A stretch of 64,000 nt of DNA from assembly GCA_021399445.1 (NCBI GenBank), contig JAJTUQ010000005.1, positions 4,712,001-4,776,000 of the forward strand. Reading direction: 5' to 3'. The DNA is from Xylogone sp. PMI_703 (lineage: Eukaryota; Ascomycota; Leotiomycetes). Under the pieces are notes generated by a model. That model had not been told where the DNA came from. It was given only the letters and a program-made list of their open reading frames with translations, and searched no databases. Positions 44,870 to 56,200 of the stretch are shown piece by piece; the stretch's first letter is position 1; each line of letters starts with the position of its first letter. A program made the position numbers and the translations under genes.

Positions 44870-45585
44870 CTAATCGGTCTCACTGGGTCTCCTCATGTAC
44901 GCATCAATCGCCGCACTAAACGCCGCGAAGCCAGCGCACCCTATAGCAGCAGCCTGCGGTCCCGCCGGGGCAGCCAGGACGCCACCGGTGATACACCCCG
45001 CGAGGACGCCATTCGTGAGGTCGTTTTTGGCCCGGAATCCTTCGATGCAGCACTCGGTGCCGGAGAAGATGGCGCCGACTTTGCCAAAGTTCCGGGCGCT
45101 GGAGAAGGAGCGGGTGCCCATGTCTTTGAAGCCGACTTTGAGCTGTTCTTTAAGCGGGAGGGTTTTCACGGCTTGGGCGGCAGGTGAGGTTGCTAGGGGG
45201 GTGTCGTATTGCATCTAGATGTAGAAATGGTATGTTAGTGGTGGAGAACTGCTGAGAGTGTGGTGGTGTAATAGGATATGGGAAGTCTAAATTTTGGGGG
45301 GGGGGAAGACATACAGATGCCATGAAGAGACCGAATACCCCACCGAGAGCGAAACCCATTACTCCTGATACTACTGTCTTTCCGGGACATGATTCCATAA
45401 GCATTTGCATCTAGAAAAGGTGGAATTAGTCTCCAGTTATCAAAAATTATTATCAATAGAAATCGTGAATGGCAATACAGTATCTCAAAGAGGGGCACTG
45501 TACTCACACTCTTGATGGCCGCTTGGGTCTGTGGATCGACTCCTCCTGAGCCGTCCATGCTTCCATTATATAATGGCCCATTCAT
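44870..45585 (-). CDS. TIM22: Mitochondrial import translocase subunit Tim22
   Basis: Channel subunit of the carrier translocase in the inner mitochondrial membrane, inserting metabolite carriers. Exons on the minus strand are 45508-45585, 45315-45410 and 44870-45214, with introns of 97 and 100 bp. The product has 172 residues. Splicing joins AAIKS to [20 protein letters not shown], then GLFMAS to [11 protein letters not shown]. The Tim17/22/23 fold is seen in [30 protein letters not shown] and [20 protein letters not shown] with Gly-rich helices. The cysteines of the Tim22-specific pair are present. The introns are about twice the local average, and the second contains a run of ten C (on the coding strand) just after its donor. 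Confidence 0.94.
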
Positions 45586-45895
45586 TGTGACCGCACTACA
45601 CGTCTAAAATGGCAATTGTGTAATATCGTCTCTGTACATCCAGGACGCAAGACAGAAAAGTTTCGACCTCGGGATAAGGACGAAGTTGATTAAAATTTCT
45701 GCCAGATGATGCCGCCTTGGCGAGGCTGGATCTTCCGACATCACCCACAGCCTCGCCCGAACAATCGCGTTTGCACATCCTATGAGCAAGTACTTTTCGA
45801 GAATATACCTGAAGTCCAAATGTGATAAATCATTATGAGGGGAGTCTGCAAATCATACACTAAAATACAAGGAAATATCATTCAGAACCAATTCG
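45586..45895. promoter_or_regulatory. TIM22 promoter and 3' end of the questin-oxidase-like gene
   Basis: 310 bp between the TIM22 ATG and the upstream gene's stop, both on the minus strand. Nothing recognisable. Confidence 0.45.
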
Positions 45896-47477
45896 TCAAA
45901 GCTTCTCTCTCCGAGGACGGTCCCCGAAACCCTTCCACGCCTCTTCGAACCCGACACTCCTCGCCCAATTGTCCCCCGTGTCCTCTATGGAATCCACAAC
46001 CATATTTCCAATCTTTAACCATGTATCTCCATGGATCTTACACCACTTTTCCTTATCATATTTCTTGGACATTAATTCTCCATTCCTTACTGCTCTTGCG
46101 AGCTTGATCGCATGTCCATCATCTGGGAATATGAACAACCTATGGTACACGCCGGGCCAGCCTACCTCAGCATTATCGGCTGGCCTTGGGTCATAGTTCA
46201 CGATTTCGTCCTCTAGGAGCCGTGGACATCGTCGGGAGGCGTACATGACAAGATCAATTCGTCCCTTCCATTCCAGCAGGCGGATTTTGGCCGCAGTAGG
46301 GATCCAGGGCTGGGCATTGAAAGACGGGAAGAAGATGGAGCTGTTGACGCAATGCATAAAGTAGAAATCGAATTTCACCTGCTTAGGAGGATGTTGTGCA
46401 GTTGATGTGAAATATATCGCCGTATCGATCATCTCTACCGTTTTCTTCTCCAGCTCGGCTTCCGGGACGGTCCACTGTGAAGCATACTTGATCATCTCTT
46501 CGGGAGCTCGTTTTAGGACCCCGTCTCGTATTTTGTTACCATCTTCCCAATGAGCCGACGTGGAGAGCTTCTTATCCGCCGCTATCTCCTCGAGAAGTTG
46601 CAGGAGGGTCTTGTTACTTGGTTTAGACTGCGATTTGGCCGCTTGCTCTGCTGGTAGAAGAGCATTCTTGATCCAGTCATCGTGGACACAAGCCTGAGCA
46701 AGAGCTTCTGCGACTATGGCGGGCTGCTGGAATTCAATGCCGAAACCTAGATGTATTATTGGGTGAAGGAACCCTTTATATTATGTGTAAGTTAAAAACG
46801 ATGGATTTGTGTGTGGGGAGTGGCTGAGTTACCAGCAAACATTCTGACAAAAATTGTCTCTGCTATCTCACTCCCATCGAAGAGATACTTTTTCACCGTG
46901 TTCTCCCACCCATTCTTCTCCATCTCATTTTGAAAGAAGACTAAGAAATCATGATAATACTTTCCATCCCCTAGGTACTTTTTGAATTTCGATGGATCTG
47001 ACATGTCTTGAACTATTCGCTCTTCAACGGGTTCGGGAGGATATTGGTAAGACGCATTACGGTTGTACTGACTCTCCAGAACAGAAGGACTAGCTCCAAG
47101 CCCGTAAAGGGAAAGGAGATGGTGAACAATGTGATTATGAAATCCTTCTTTGTTGAAAAATATATGGTGTTCCTGATATTAGATTAGATTGAAGATTGCA
47201 CTATATAGAACTATAGGTAATGTGATGTAGAGAGTACTTCATGATTTTTCTGTAGCAGTTCCGAGACCTTAGCAGCAGACTCATTAGTGAGTGGCTTGTC
47301 TGTCACAATCCCAGAATTGTCGATAGTAAGGTGGATTTTGGATGGCGTGGCCATAATGATATTCGGGTTCACGACAGTCGCTAAATGTCGCCGAAAGCGT
47401 AGATAGTTATGAAGGTATTCGTGGAGCAATTGTTTCTTTAGCAGAGATGAAGTCCACGAGGTACGCAATCGAAACAT
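45896..47477 (-). CDS. Questin-oxidase-like (AflY/DUF4243) oxidoreductase
   Basis: Member of the questin oxidase/AflY family; characterised relatives carry out Baeyer-Villiger-type ring cleavage in aromatic polyketide pathways. Exons on the minus strand are 47238-47477, 46833-47172 and 45896-46746, with introns of 65 and 86 bp. The product has 476 residues. Splicing gives LLQKNHEEHHIFFNKEGFHN, then the family core HHLLSLYGLGASP, and AGFGIEFQQPAIVAEALAQA across the second junction. Other conserved parts are KFKKYLGDGKYYHDFLVFFQ, KFDFYFMHCVNSS and WKGRIDLVMYASRRCP. The start at 47477 gives an Arg/Leu-rich leader that may be mitochondrial; a later Met (NIIMATPSK) is also possible. No polyketide or other pathway gene is nearby, so the substrate is unknown. 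Confidence 0.85.
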
Positions 47478-48450
47478 GCAGTGTAACTTGTTTAATTTAT
47501 GTAAAGCAATCCTCCCTTAATCATTCTCATGGCCGTATATAAAATATAAAATACATACTGCATATTTAGTGACGTCAGAAGTCTCCCCCAAACACGTGCT
47601 GTCTAGATGCCCCGCACTTACAAATTATGTGCACTTGTTGAATAATAAGCTGTTACTTAAGCGTACTTTGAACTGAGAGCTTGAGTGTCCTCTTTCAGCG
47701 AATATCTCCAAAGGCAGTATGTGGTGTTACTAATTGGAATAACCTGAATGGCTTAATGTGTTCCAGGCAACAATGTTATCCATCTCAGCCCCTCGAACGA
47801 TCGAGCCTGGATCGCAGGAAGGTAGCTTGAGCTACGCGACTGTTCCCCAGATACTGGGGCTCCATCGTGTCTCATGCTTTATGCTTATCAACAATAAATG
47901 GATCTTGATCAGCCTCAGGTACCGATGTAACAGCTCGGCGACTATGAGAAAGAAAGCTGTTGAATACTCAGATCTCCCATGGTTCGCAGCGGATAATCCT
48001 CCACATACTCGGAAGGACAGAAAGGCCAATCACGTGCCGCAGTTTCACATACTGTTCAATAATTTTGGACGTTCCAGAGAGTTAGAGACTAGTGGTTTAA
48101 TTACGGAGGCTGGAATGGTCCAGCTGTTTCACCTAGAAGTTGCAGAACAACCCGCAGAACCGGACGTGGTTTGCTACGGGCAACAACGTCACACCCCCCG
48201 CATTCGGGCTAGCCATTGTAGGCATGGTTGCCGCCCGCCACTGACGAGTGACAGCTGGAGCTGTCTCGCTAACATCGTGTCCTGCGTTATCAGGCATGAT
48301 ATGATCCAAATTGACATATCTGACGTCGACAAACACCGTCGCGCCATTAAATCAGGCTGCGCATCGGACGCTTTCTCAATTTCTTCATCTGGATGTGCTA
48401 CGCTTGTTTACCATCTATCTGATTCTTATTTTTGAATCTCGGTAGAAATC
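47478..48450. promoter_or_regulatory. Divergent spacer with one long unexplained ORF
   Basis: 973 bp between divergent starts. On the + strand an ATG at 47773 opens 220 codons to 48435, stopping 15 bp before the next gene's ATG. The translation has no recognisable domain, mixed composition and no splice support. It fills the only space for the PhoD promoter, so I do not call it a gene. Confidence 0.4.
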
Positions 48451-50469
48451 ATGGCCAACTTCCCGGCGATAGCTGCCGCGGTGTCATCCATAGCCCTGCG
48501 AGCTCTATGCTATACTTTCTTGCGGTGGATTCCGTCATCTGTAAGTCAACAGGCCTCCAACCTGCCCCGAGCGTGTCTCAACATTCCCTAATGTATTTTA
48601 TAGATATTCATTAAGCCTATTTTCACTCTATTTTTCATATATATACCCTCATTCATATCACTCTCCCGAACGCAACCTCAATACGATGTATTGGAAGACA
48701 GGATAAATGTTACTCTGACGGATACTGAAGTTGAGAGCTCTGATCCCTCAAGCGGTCCACCGTCGACCGACTTGCGCAATCATGATAATGGATCTGAGGA
48801 GACAATTCAAGAGGATATTGCAATCACGGAAACCATTGTGCTAGAAGAGCGTTCACCGAAGGTTCTGCGGACATTGCTAACTGGCCTCCCCAGTCCGACC
48901 AGCAATCTGCTATCTCTTCTAACCCTCTTAGTCAACATCGCTCTTGTACTTGGTGTGACGGATTACCTCTACACAGCTAGAGTGCTCTATCCTAGTCAAG
49001 ATGTGTCCTTTGTTCGTGTCGGATACGTCACTCCTACTGAGGCCAAACTCTTGATTAGAGAGCCGCGCGAGTCCCAGTTGCCATTGTTTCTTTCATACCG
49101 TACGGTAAACGGCTGGGGCGATAATTCTGCCTGGAAATCTGGTGGTGAGGTGTACTACCTTACGAACGACACAGATTATACCGGAGTGATCAGCGTTCCC
49201 CTACCAAATATTCCAGAGACAACCTATCAATGGGTTACGTCAAACAACCACACCGGATACTTCACTACTCCTCCAAAACCGGGCAATGTTGGCAGACATG
49301 GAACGTACTCATTTCTCACGACAAGCTGCATCATCCCCAGATTCCCATACAATCCATCGGATCATGCTCTAGCGATGCCAGGTTTCAGACACCTGGCAAA
49401 GGTACTGGAATTGATACCCGGAGGAGCGCAATTTATGCTATTTTTGGGAGACTTTATATATATTGATGTACCCAACAGATACAACGCTAAACTGGAGGAT
49501 TATCGGAGGGAATATCGACACGTGTTTGCCTCTCCAGACTGGCCTGCTGTTGGAAGGAATCTGAGTTGGATTGCTACTATCGACGACCATGAGATTGCTA
49601 ATGACTGGGATAACGGAACTGTAGGTGTATATTCTAATGCAGTGAGTGCATGGAATGATTACCATGGATCCGTCAACCCGCCATTTGCTCGTCAGGCCGG
49701 CTCCAATTACAAGCCACGATCTGGAGCAACGTACTATGAATTCACACAAGGTCCAGCATCATTCTTCTTATTGGACACGCGAAAATATCGCAGCCCTTCT
49801 TCTGTTTTACCAGCAAACAACACGGAGAAGACAATGCTTGGAGCTGACCAACTGGAGGATCTCTTAGCTTACCTCGCCCGCCCAGAGCCAAGGGGCGTGA
49901 GGTGGAAGTTCGTCGTATCCAGCGTACCATTTACGAAGAACTGGCGCGTTAATAGCCTAGATACTTGGGCAGGATACCTTGCTGAGCGCCAAAAGATATT
50001 GGAAGCGATGTGGGATGTGGGAGCTAGAGGCGGGGTCGGTGTCGTCGTGCTCTCTGGAGATAGGCATGAATTCGCAGCTACTGCATTCCCACCCCCACCT
50101 GATGGAAAGTGGCCATTAAGTGCCACCGTGCATGAATTTTCTACCAGCCCTCTCAGTCAATTCTATCTACCTCTTCAGACCTATAAGCAGACCGATGATG
50201 AAGATGTCATGATTAGGTAATTTCTACTTCAATTCTCTATATGATTTAGTTGGAAATGTACTGACTTGTATGGCAGATATATTCCCGAAGGCAACTCAAA
50301 ATTCGGTGCGATCACTATCGAGAATCCAGAAGCAGGTGACCAGAGTATTCTCAAGTTTCGCCTCTATGTTGATGGTGCTGAAGCATGGACGTCGATAATC
50401 CTTTCACCACCAGCCGTTTCGGGGAGTGCGCGTCTGAAGGATGCTTTATGGGGGCAGGGTATATGGTGA
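48451..50469 (+). CDS. Membrane-bound PhoD-like metallophosphatase
   Basis: PhoD-like (alkaline phosphatase D family) phosphoesterase anchored in a membrane. Exons are 48451-48540, 48604-50216 and 50277-50469, with introns of 63 and 60 bp. The product has 631 residues. Exon 1 (MANFPAIAAAVSSIALRALC) and the first part of exon 2 (IFIKPIFTLFFIYIPSFISL) form hydrophobic N-terminal segments, and a further span lies at residues 132-151. The metallophosphatase core has FLGDFIYID, IDDHEIANDWDN, LLDTRKYRS and VVLSGDRHEF, covering the metal-binding Asp, Asn and His positions. The last exon gives RYIPEGNSKFGAITIENP. Without the first exon a false start at 48691 would drop the anchor. Substrate unknown. 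Confidence 0.92.
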
Positions 50470-51138
50470 TGAACTTTTGAAATAATCTGGGATCGGCGTT
50501 AGTTTAATTGCAGCACCGGAGTTGTAGTGGAAAGGTACAGTCTGGATAGAGGTTGTTACTGCTAAATAAGGAACTTAACGGATAAACGGTTGTGGTGTAC
50601 TTCAGTTCAGCTTACTTTCGCTGATATCCATGCAAAGATTTGTTATTTGAATTATAGTTGAGAAGCTTCTGAGTAATATTTCTTCACGGCCATCATTTCC
50701 TTTGTACGTGAGTCAACCAATCTCATTCTACCAGTACGCTTGTTTGCTTTTAGCTTCACTGAACATGTTCCATGAATCATGTATGCCGTAACCAGGGTGC
50801 AAGCCTTTTTGAAGTGATATTAACATGGGTCTAGATCCTATATCGGGGCAGTCAGGACCATCACTTCTTGATAAACAAGACTACTGAGCAGTTCGGCTCT
50901 GCCTTCCCCCTTTCTAGTAAACAAGCATATTATTCACATTGGTCTTACCAAATAGTGAAACAAATCCTTAGCGTGTGTACCAACAATTAACAAAAGCTCA
51001 CTATGTTTTACCCGAATTATTCACGCTTTTTGCCCTCTTGTCTTTACTTCTTCAGATACTTCACATACTTCATCTTCCACAAACAATTTTACAATACATA
51101 GTGACTAGCCCGGATCACCTTGACAATCAAATTTCAAG
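50470..51138. other. Intergenic region after PhoD gene
   Basis: 669 AT-rich bases. A pyrimidine-rich tract (about 51020-51090) precedes the next gene. No RNA, repeat or gene seen. Confidence 0.45.
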
Positions 51139-52443
51139 ATGGGTAACCCTAACAATCGTGCTAAAGATGCTAGACACGCCTCTTCCTCAAGTGGAAGTGG
51201 TGCTTCTGTTGCTGGTGAGTTACCTGTCCAAAGATATAACTGAATACATGGCATAGAGTAAGAACTGATGAATAAGCCAGCATCCGTCACTTCTGAAATT
51301 GAGCCATTCCCTGCTGCACCTCCAGATCCCGAGCCCTGGCCTTCTCCTCCAAAATGGGAAAGACGTCTAACTGAAAATCAAAAAGAAGCCATATCACTCC
51401 TCACCGAGCTGAATAAATACAACATGTCTATCAGTTTCTCCCCAGCTGGAGTTAAGAATATTATCCGGAAAACATTCAATGTCTCTGAGGCCGAATCTGC
51501 TGGATTACGCCTCGGAACTCAAGAAATCCAAGACTTAATTGAGAATTTGCCTGACCAAGAAAAAGAAGAGTTCTGGGAGAAGAATTGGGTTGAGATCCAT
51601 GTCAACATCAAAGCAGAAGAAGACGTTGAAAATAACCCAACTGCTCTCCAAGAGGCCATAGAGAAAAATGAGAATTTCAACATACTCACGCTGATACATA
51701 GCTTTTGCGCAGAAATCAATAAATTCACTAGGACCCTCTTCGTCAACATACATTTTCCCGTTATCGATGACAGCAACCCCCTGAAGACGACCGTCCCAAC
51801 AGCTTCGAATAGTGCCAACTATGCCTTTCTTGAAAAACTCGTCTGGAATCTAAACTCATTCAAAGCTGTCACCAGACTTCGGATAATTCTCCACACACCG
51901 GCCGATAGCCAAAATCCCCTTCCATTACAGAATTTGCTCTATGTGCTCCCATTTTACGACCTGTACTTCACGCGCTGGACAATTGCTTGGAAGACCAGTT
52001 TCATGGCGAAACCAGAGCTGGTGACAGGTTGGCCGATTAAGTATTTGGATAGGGAGAGGCGGCGTCTCTTGGAAAGGGAACGTGCTGAGAAGGAACGAGA
52101 ATGGGGTGTGGGTAGTTTCCGGGTGAACGAGGCCACAGGAAGTGATACCGTCAAGGGTGACGTTACGAATAATGCAGACGAAGCCAAAATGGACAATGCC
52201 GTCAACGAGGTTACAGAGAAGGATGGCGAGACTGAAATAAATGAAGCTTGTTGGGAGGATATTCAGCAGAAGGACGAGGAGACGAAAGATGGCAAGAAAG
52301 AAGGTGTTACAGGCAGCGATAAGGAGGAGACGAGTGCAGAAGCTACAACTGATAAACTAGCTGATGCTCCTAATTACCACATTGGAAGAAAGAGAGGCAA
52401 CAAGGGTTACAAACCAAGATGGCGAAATACTGGGCAATGGTAG
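51139..52443 (+). CDS. Unknown fungal protein
   Basis: Exons are 51139-51214 and 51281-52443 (66-bp intron GTGAGT..GCCAG), giving 412 residues. An alternative acceptor at 51262 also keeps the frame and would add six residues. The start is MGNPNNRAKDARHASSSSGS. A folded part (about residues 45-285) has KWERRLTENQKEAISLLTEL, LFVNIHFPVIDD and NLNSFKAVTRLRIILHT, with alternating helix and strand. The segment LYVLPFYDLYFTRWTIAWKT is aromatic-rich. A highly charged stretch (YLDRERRRLLERERAEKERE) leads into a long acidic disordered tail (EKDGETEINEA.., KDEETKDGKKEGVTGSDKEE) and a basic end (RKRGNKGYKPRWRNTG). I do not recognise the family; it looks like a lineage-specific fungal protein. Confidence 0.72.
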
Positions 52444-53225
52444 TAAGGTAACCAAACCTTTGGGTTTACGTTTCATTCTGGGTTGTCCACCAGAATCCTG
52501 TTCTTCTTATGTTGTTGGGGAGCGCGGAGGATTTTTAGACTGTTATTTCCTTTCTTTTAGTTCCTCTAGATGACAACTGGTGATACCAGGCAAATGCGAT
52601 GACTTTGTTCTACTCTCAATAATGGACCAAACCTATGCCAGATTAGTTGCTTTACGATTGGCAAAAGGCGTTTTTATCCCATCCATATCTGGCCAGAACT
52701 TTTAGCTAAAGAGTAAAGATAATACTAGATATCCGTAGTTCTTGTGCGCACAGTACACGTAAGTTTATGTTCCATGAGGTATTTGCATAATTGTATTTAT
52801 TCATAGCTATGTCCACCTTGTATTAATCTATCCCTAGCCATCTAGCAAGGTGGTCTAGACCAGCTTATGCAAGCAAACAGGAAGCATGCCAAGGTAGCAA
52901 AAAACTAAACACATTGCGGCTACCTCTATGTGAGAACAGTGGTCAATGGTATCTTATTTCCTCACGTATCCCTCTGCTAGACTCCAGAACGCCATTGATG
53001 AGAGCCTCAAATGTATCCACCCAAATATGTATCGATTAAGAAAAGAGGGAACGCCAGTCATCACTATTGTCATGAAAATAGTAAAGGAACATGGGCTGGG
53101 GTCCATAAAAAGAAAATTCCCAAACGAAAAGGCTAGGTTCGAAACAACATCGCTATGTAAATAGAACTGGCAATGCTCACGTAACTCAGTTAACTCTTTG
53201 AGAAATTTGTGTGGATTTTGGAAAA
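52444..53225. other. Convergent 3' spacer
   Basis: 782 bp between facing stop codons. Short overlapping open frames on both strands near 52946-53230 have no recognisable content. AT-rich, nothing else supported. Confidence 0.45.
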
Positions 53226-56200
53226 TCAATGCCGTCGTTTGTGTCCCTTGACCATCATTTTATCAAGTCCATCGCGAGCAGCAGGTGCTTTATCCTCTAA
53301 ATCAACGACGTGCCTGTGCCGCTTAGAGGACTGTGGAGTTGCTGTAGAACTTATTGGTGAAGAAGGTACACTCCGAACACTCCGCCGACGAATAGGTGAG
53401 GTCGGTGGTTTTCCTATGGAGGATTCACTTCCTAGCCGCTTTCTCCGATGAGGCTCATCATCATCTGGCACTTCGATAATAACATCGTGTTTCCTCTTCT
53501 GGCCTTTAGTATGTTTAGCAGAATTTTGTTGGCTAGAGAAAAGTATCCTATCGTCCTCCTCCTCCCGTACCCGAATAAGGTTCGCGCTGTGGTCTTCCTG
53601 ACTATCAACTGATATAACGGAGGGGGTGTGTAACAAGGGAGCCTGAGGAGTGGATTCCTCCTTTTCTCTAATCCTTTTCTTCTTTCTCTCGCCTGATTCG
53701 TCGATCGGACTAGGTGAAGCGCTTCGCTTTCTTGAAGGTTCTCTATCATGCGGCCTCTGGCATTTCTTAATTGGTGACTCAGTTATTTCTACAACCTCTC
53801 GTTTTGACTGAACGGTTCTGGACTGCTCTTTGGGATTTCCACTGCTCTGGGGTCTCCTACCTCCCTCGCTGGAATCTTTTACGCTGTGAGATGCAGCTCG
53901 ATCTGACACAGTAGACTTTTCCGCAGCTGGATTAAGCACTTCTTCATCTTGATCTTTTCGTGCACTGACTTTCTGTCTGGATGGCTCCGGTGTCGTTGAC
54001 TTTGAAACACTTTTCGGTGTTGCCTGTTCTTTGGCCATTGCTGGAGAAGGGTCTTTTGACTTTTCATCATACTTTTGAATTCGTTTTGCTCGGATTTGCT
54101 CGGCTTCTTGCCTTCTGGCCTCCTCCAGTTGTTCCTTTTGAAGATCAAAGAGGATATCTCGAATTCGGTTTCGCATATCAGAAGCCTTCAGCCACGTAAT
54201 ATTAATATCCATATCTTTCTGCATGATATGGCGCATGAATTGATCGGGGTCCTCTAAGAATTTCTCAATGTATCCTAGGACGTACAGTCCGCAATCACAA
54301 TAGTTATCCTGCTGAGGTATGTTCAAAGCAGTTAATCCAATCGGTCCTGTTATGGTGATATCCAGCCCCTTCTTTGACTTTGCTTCCGCAACTAGGTAGT
54401 CTTTCAGGTTCGTACAGGTGGGAGAATGTCGCAATCCCAGGGAGTCAAGAGTGACAATGCGTGGCTGAGTCGGGTCTACTTTACGAAGAGCCCCAGTCGA
54501 TTTTTTCTTCCCCAGCTTTGTAGACGGAGAGTTGGTGAATGAAGCTTTTAGGGCTGACTGATTCTGCAGTACTGAAGTGGATGCTGCATCTGGCTCTTCC
54601 TCCGGCTTCTTCTCATTCTCCTCATTTAGGGACATCTCCTGGATTCCAACGTGGACATTAGCACTGGGAGAGATAGACTGTCCATCTGCAGTAGTTTTCT
54701 CTATCACGTCTGTCTCTGCCTCCTTTGATGATTCCACGTCCTCTTCTGGTGAGAGAAGCTTAGGCGCGTTGCATATAATAGCAACATACCAGTGAGCAGC
54801 TTCATTGACAGGAACAATAATGTAATCATAAGACAACAAGTCCACCCTGGCTGTCCACCTCTCGACAGCTCTGTAATCGATGTTCCTCTTTGTAGTCTGT
54901 GTGAGTGTCTTATAAAAGAAAGAGTTATGAAAATAAATGCGTTTCGCAAGTTCTGGATCAGTTGACTCTAGATGATGCTGGAGCCATCGCATATAAAATG
55001 CTATCAGATTATCATTCAAAAACTCTCCTTCGTCCAATCGCTCAATATCCTGCTTATCTACGGAAGTTTTGTTCTTCCCTTCACGAGGATATATGATGGA
55101 GCCTTGCCAATTCTCCGACCAGTTCGGATTCATTTTTGTCCAACGCTTCGGACTAGGGGATCGGCGGGTAGTTGTGAATCTTTCGGAACTTTTATCCATA
55201 GACCGTGTAGTAGGACGGATACCGTCATGAACCTCAGCTTTAGGTATCGATTTCCCATAGAAATCATTAGCCGGGATAGAAACGGATTTTGGAGGTTGAG
55301 GGGCTAAATCTGGCGAAGAAGGCGTCATCATAGCTCGTGCAAGACCTTTCTTCCTGGGACATGGTTGGATATCCTCAGTATGAGATGTAATGTTCGAGGG
55401 TTTTTCGGTCTCCAATTCATCTGCCACCATTCGAGACTCCTGGGCCCGAATTTTGCGTTGGAGAGACGTTATTTCTCCCTCTTCATCATGGTAATCATCC
55501 CCGTTTTTACCGCGGGAAGCAGTTTTAAGAGCTAACTCTCGCTTTGTGTTTATGTTCTCAAATACCCTTTCCATATGTGCTCTAGTGAAATAGTTAAACA
55601 TAATTCAGATCTCGAGCCATAGCAACTTACTTTGGCATAGTAGACTGTCCTATAGTAGCGGACAGCGGCCGTATTGCCTCCATAAGGTCTGCACTCTCCT
55701 CTGCAGTCTCTAACTCCATACAGATATCCGATGATCTCCGGAATGCAATATCCTTCGACTTGTGGATGAGCAGTTTTCCATTTTCTAAACAGTTTTTGAC
55801 TCTTAGTAATGACTGGATTCTGAATACGAGGCCGCCGCCATGGACTGCTCCCTTGGGGTCACGAAGTTTAAGAGCACGATTATTAGTATCTAGTATAAGA
55901 GTCCAGGAGGATTCGTATTCGGATACCCATCTGAAAATGGGTGAAAACAACTGGATTACTTTGAATTCTTGCAACTTTGGGCTCTTTATTGGCTTCGCCG
56001 TTTTGGAAGAGCCGAACTCTGTTACTTGTATATCGCCCCTCGTCTCAAGGCTGGGGGGTTTCTGCGATGTCTTGGTGATAGCTGTCTTTCTATCCTTTGG
56101 GGAGACTTTATCTAGCTGGTGGATACTGACTTTGGGCTCGGAGTGCAGGAGCTCGTCTTCTGATTCGTAGCCTTGATTTGGATGACTAGACGCAGATCGG

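Noticed and set aside
48691..50220. Start of the PhoD-like protein at 48691
   Set aside because: The frame continues upstream to an intron, and the exon at 48451 provides a good start and membrane segments. The base triplet at 48691 is also not an ATG.
52946..53229. Overlapping small ORFs on both strands in the 3' spacer before ULP2
   Set aside because: Short, without domains or splice signals; they mirror each other as expected for low-stop-density DNA.
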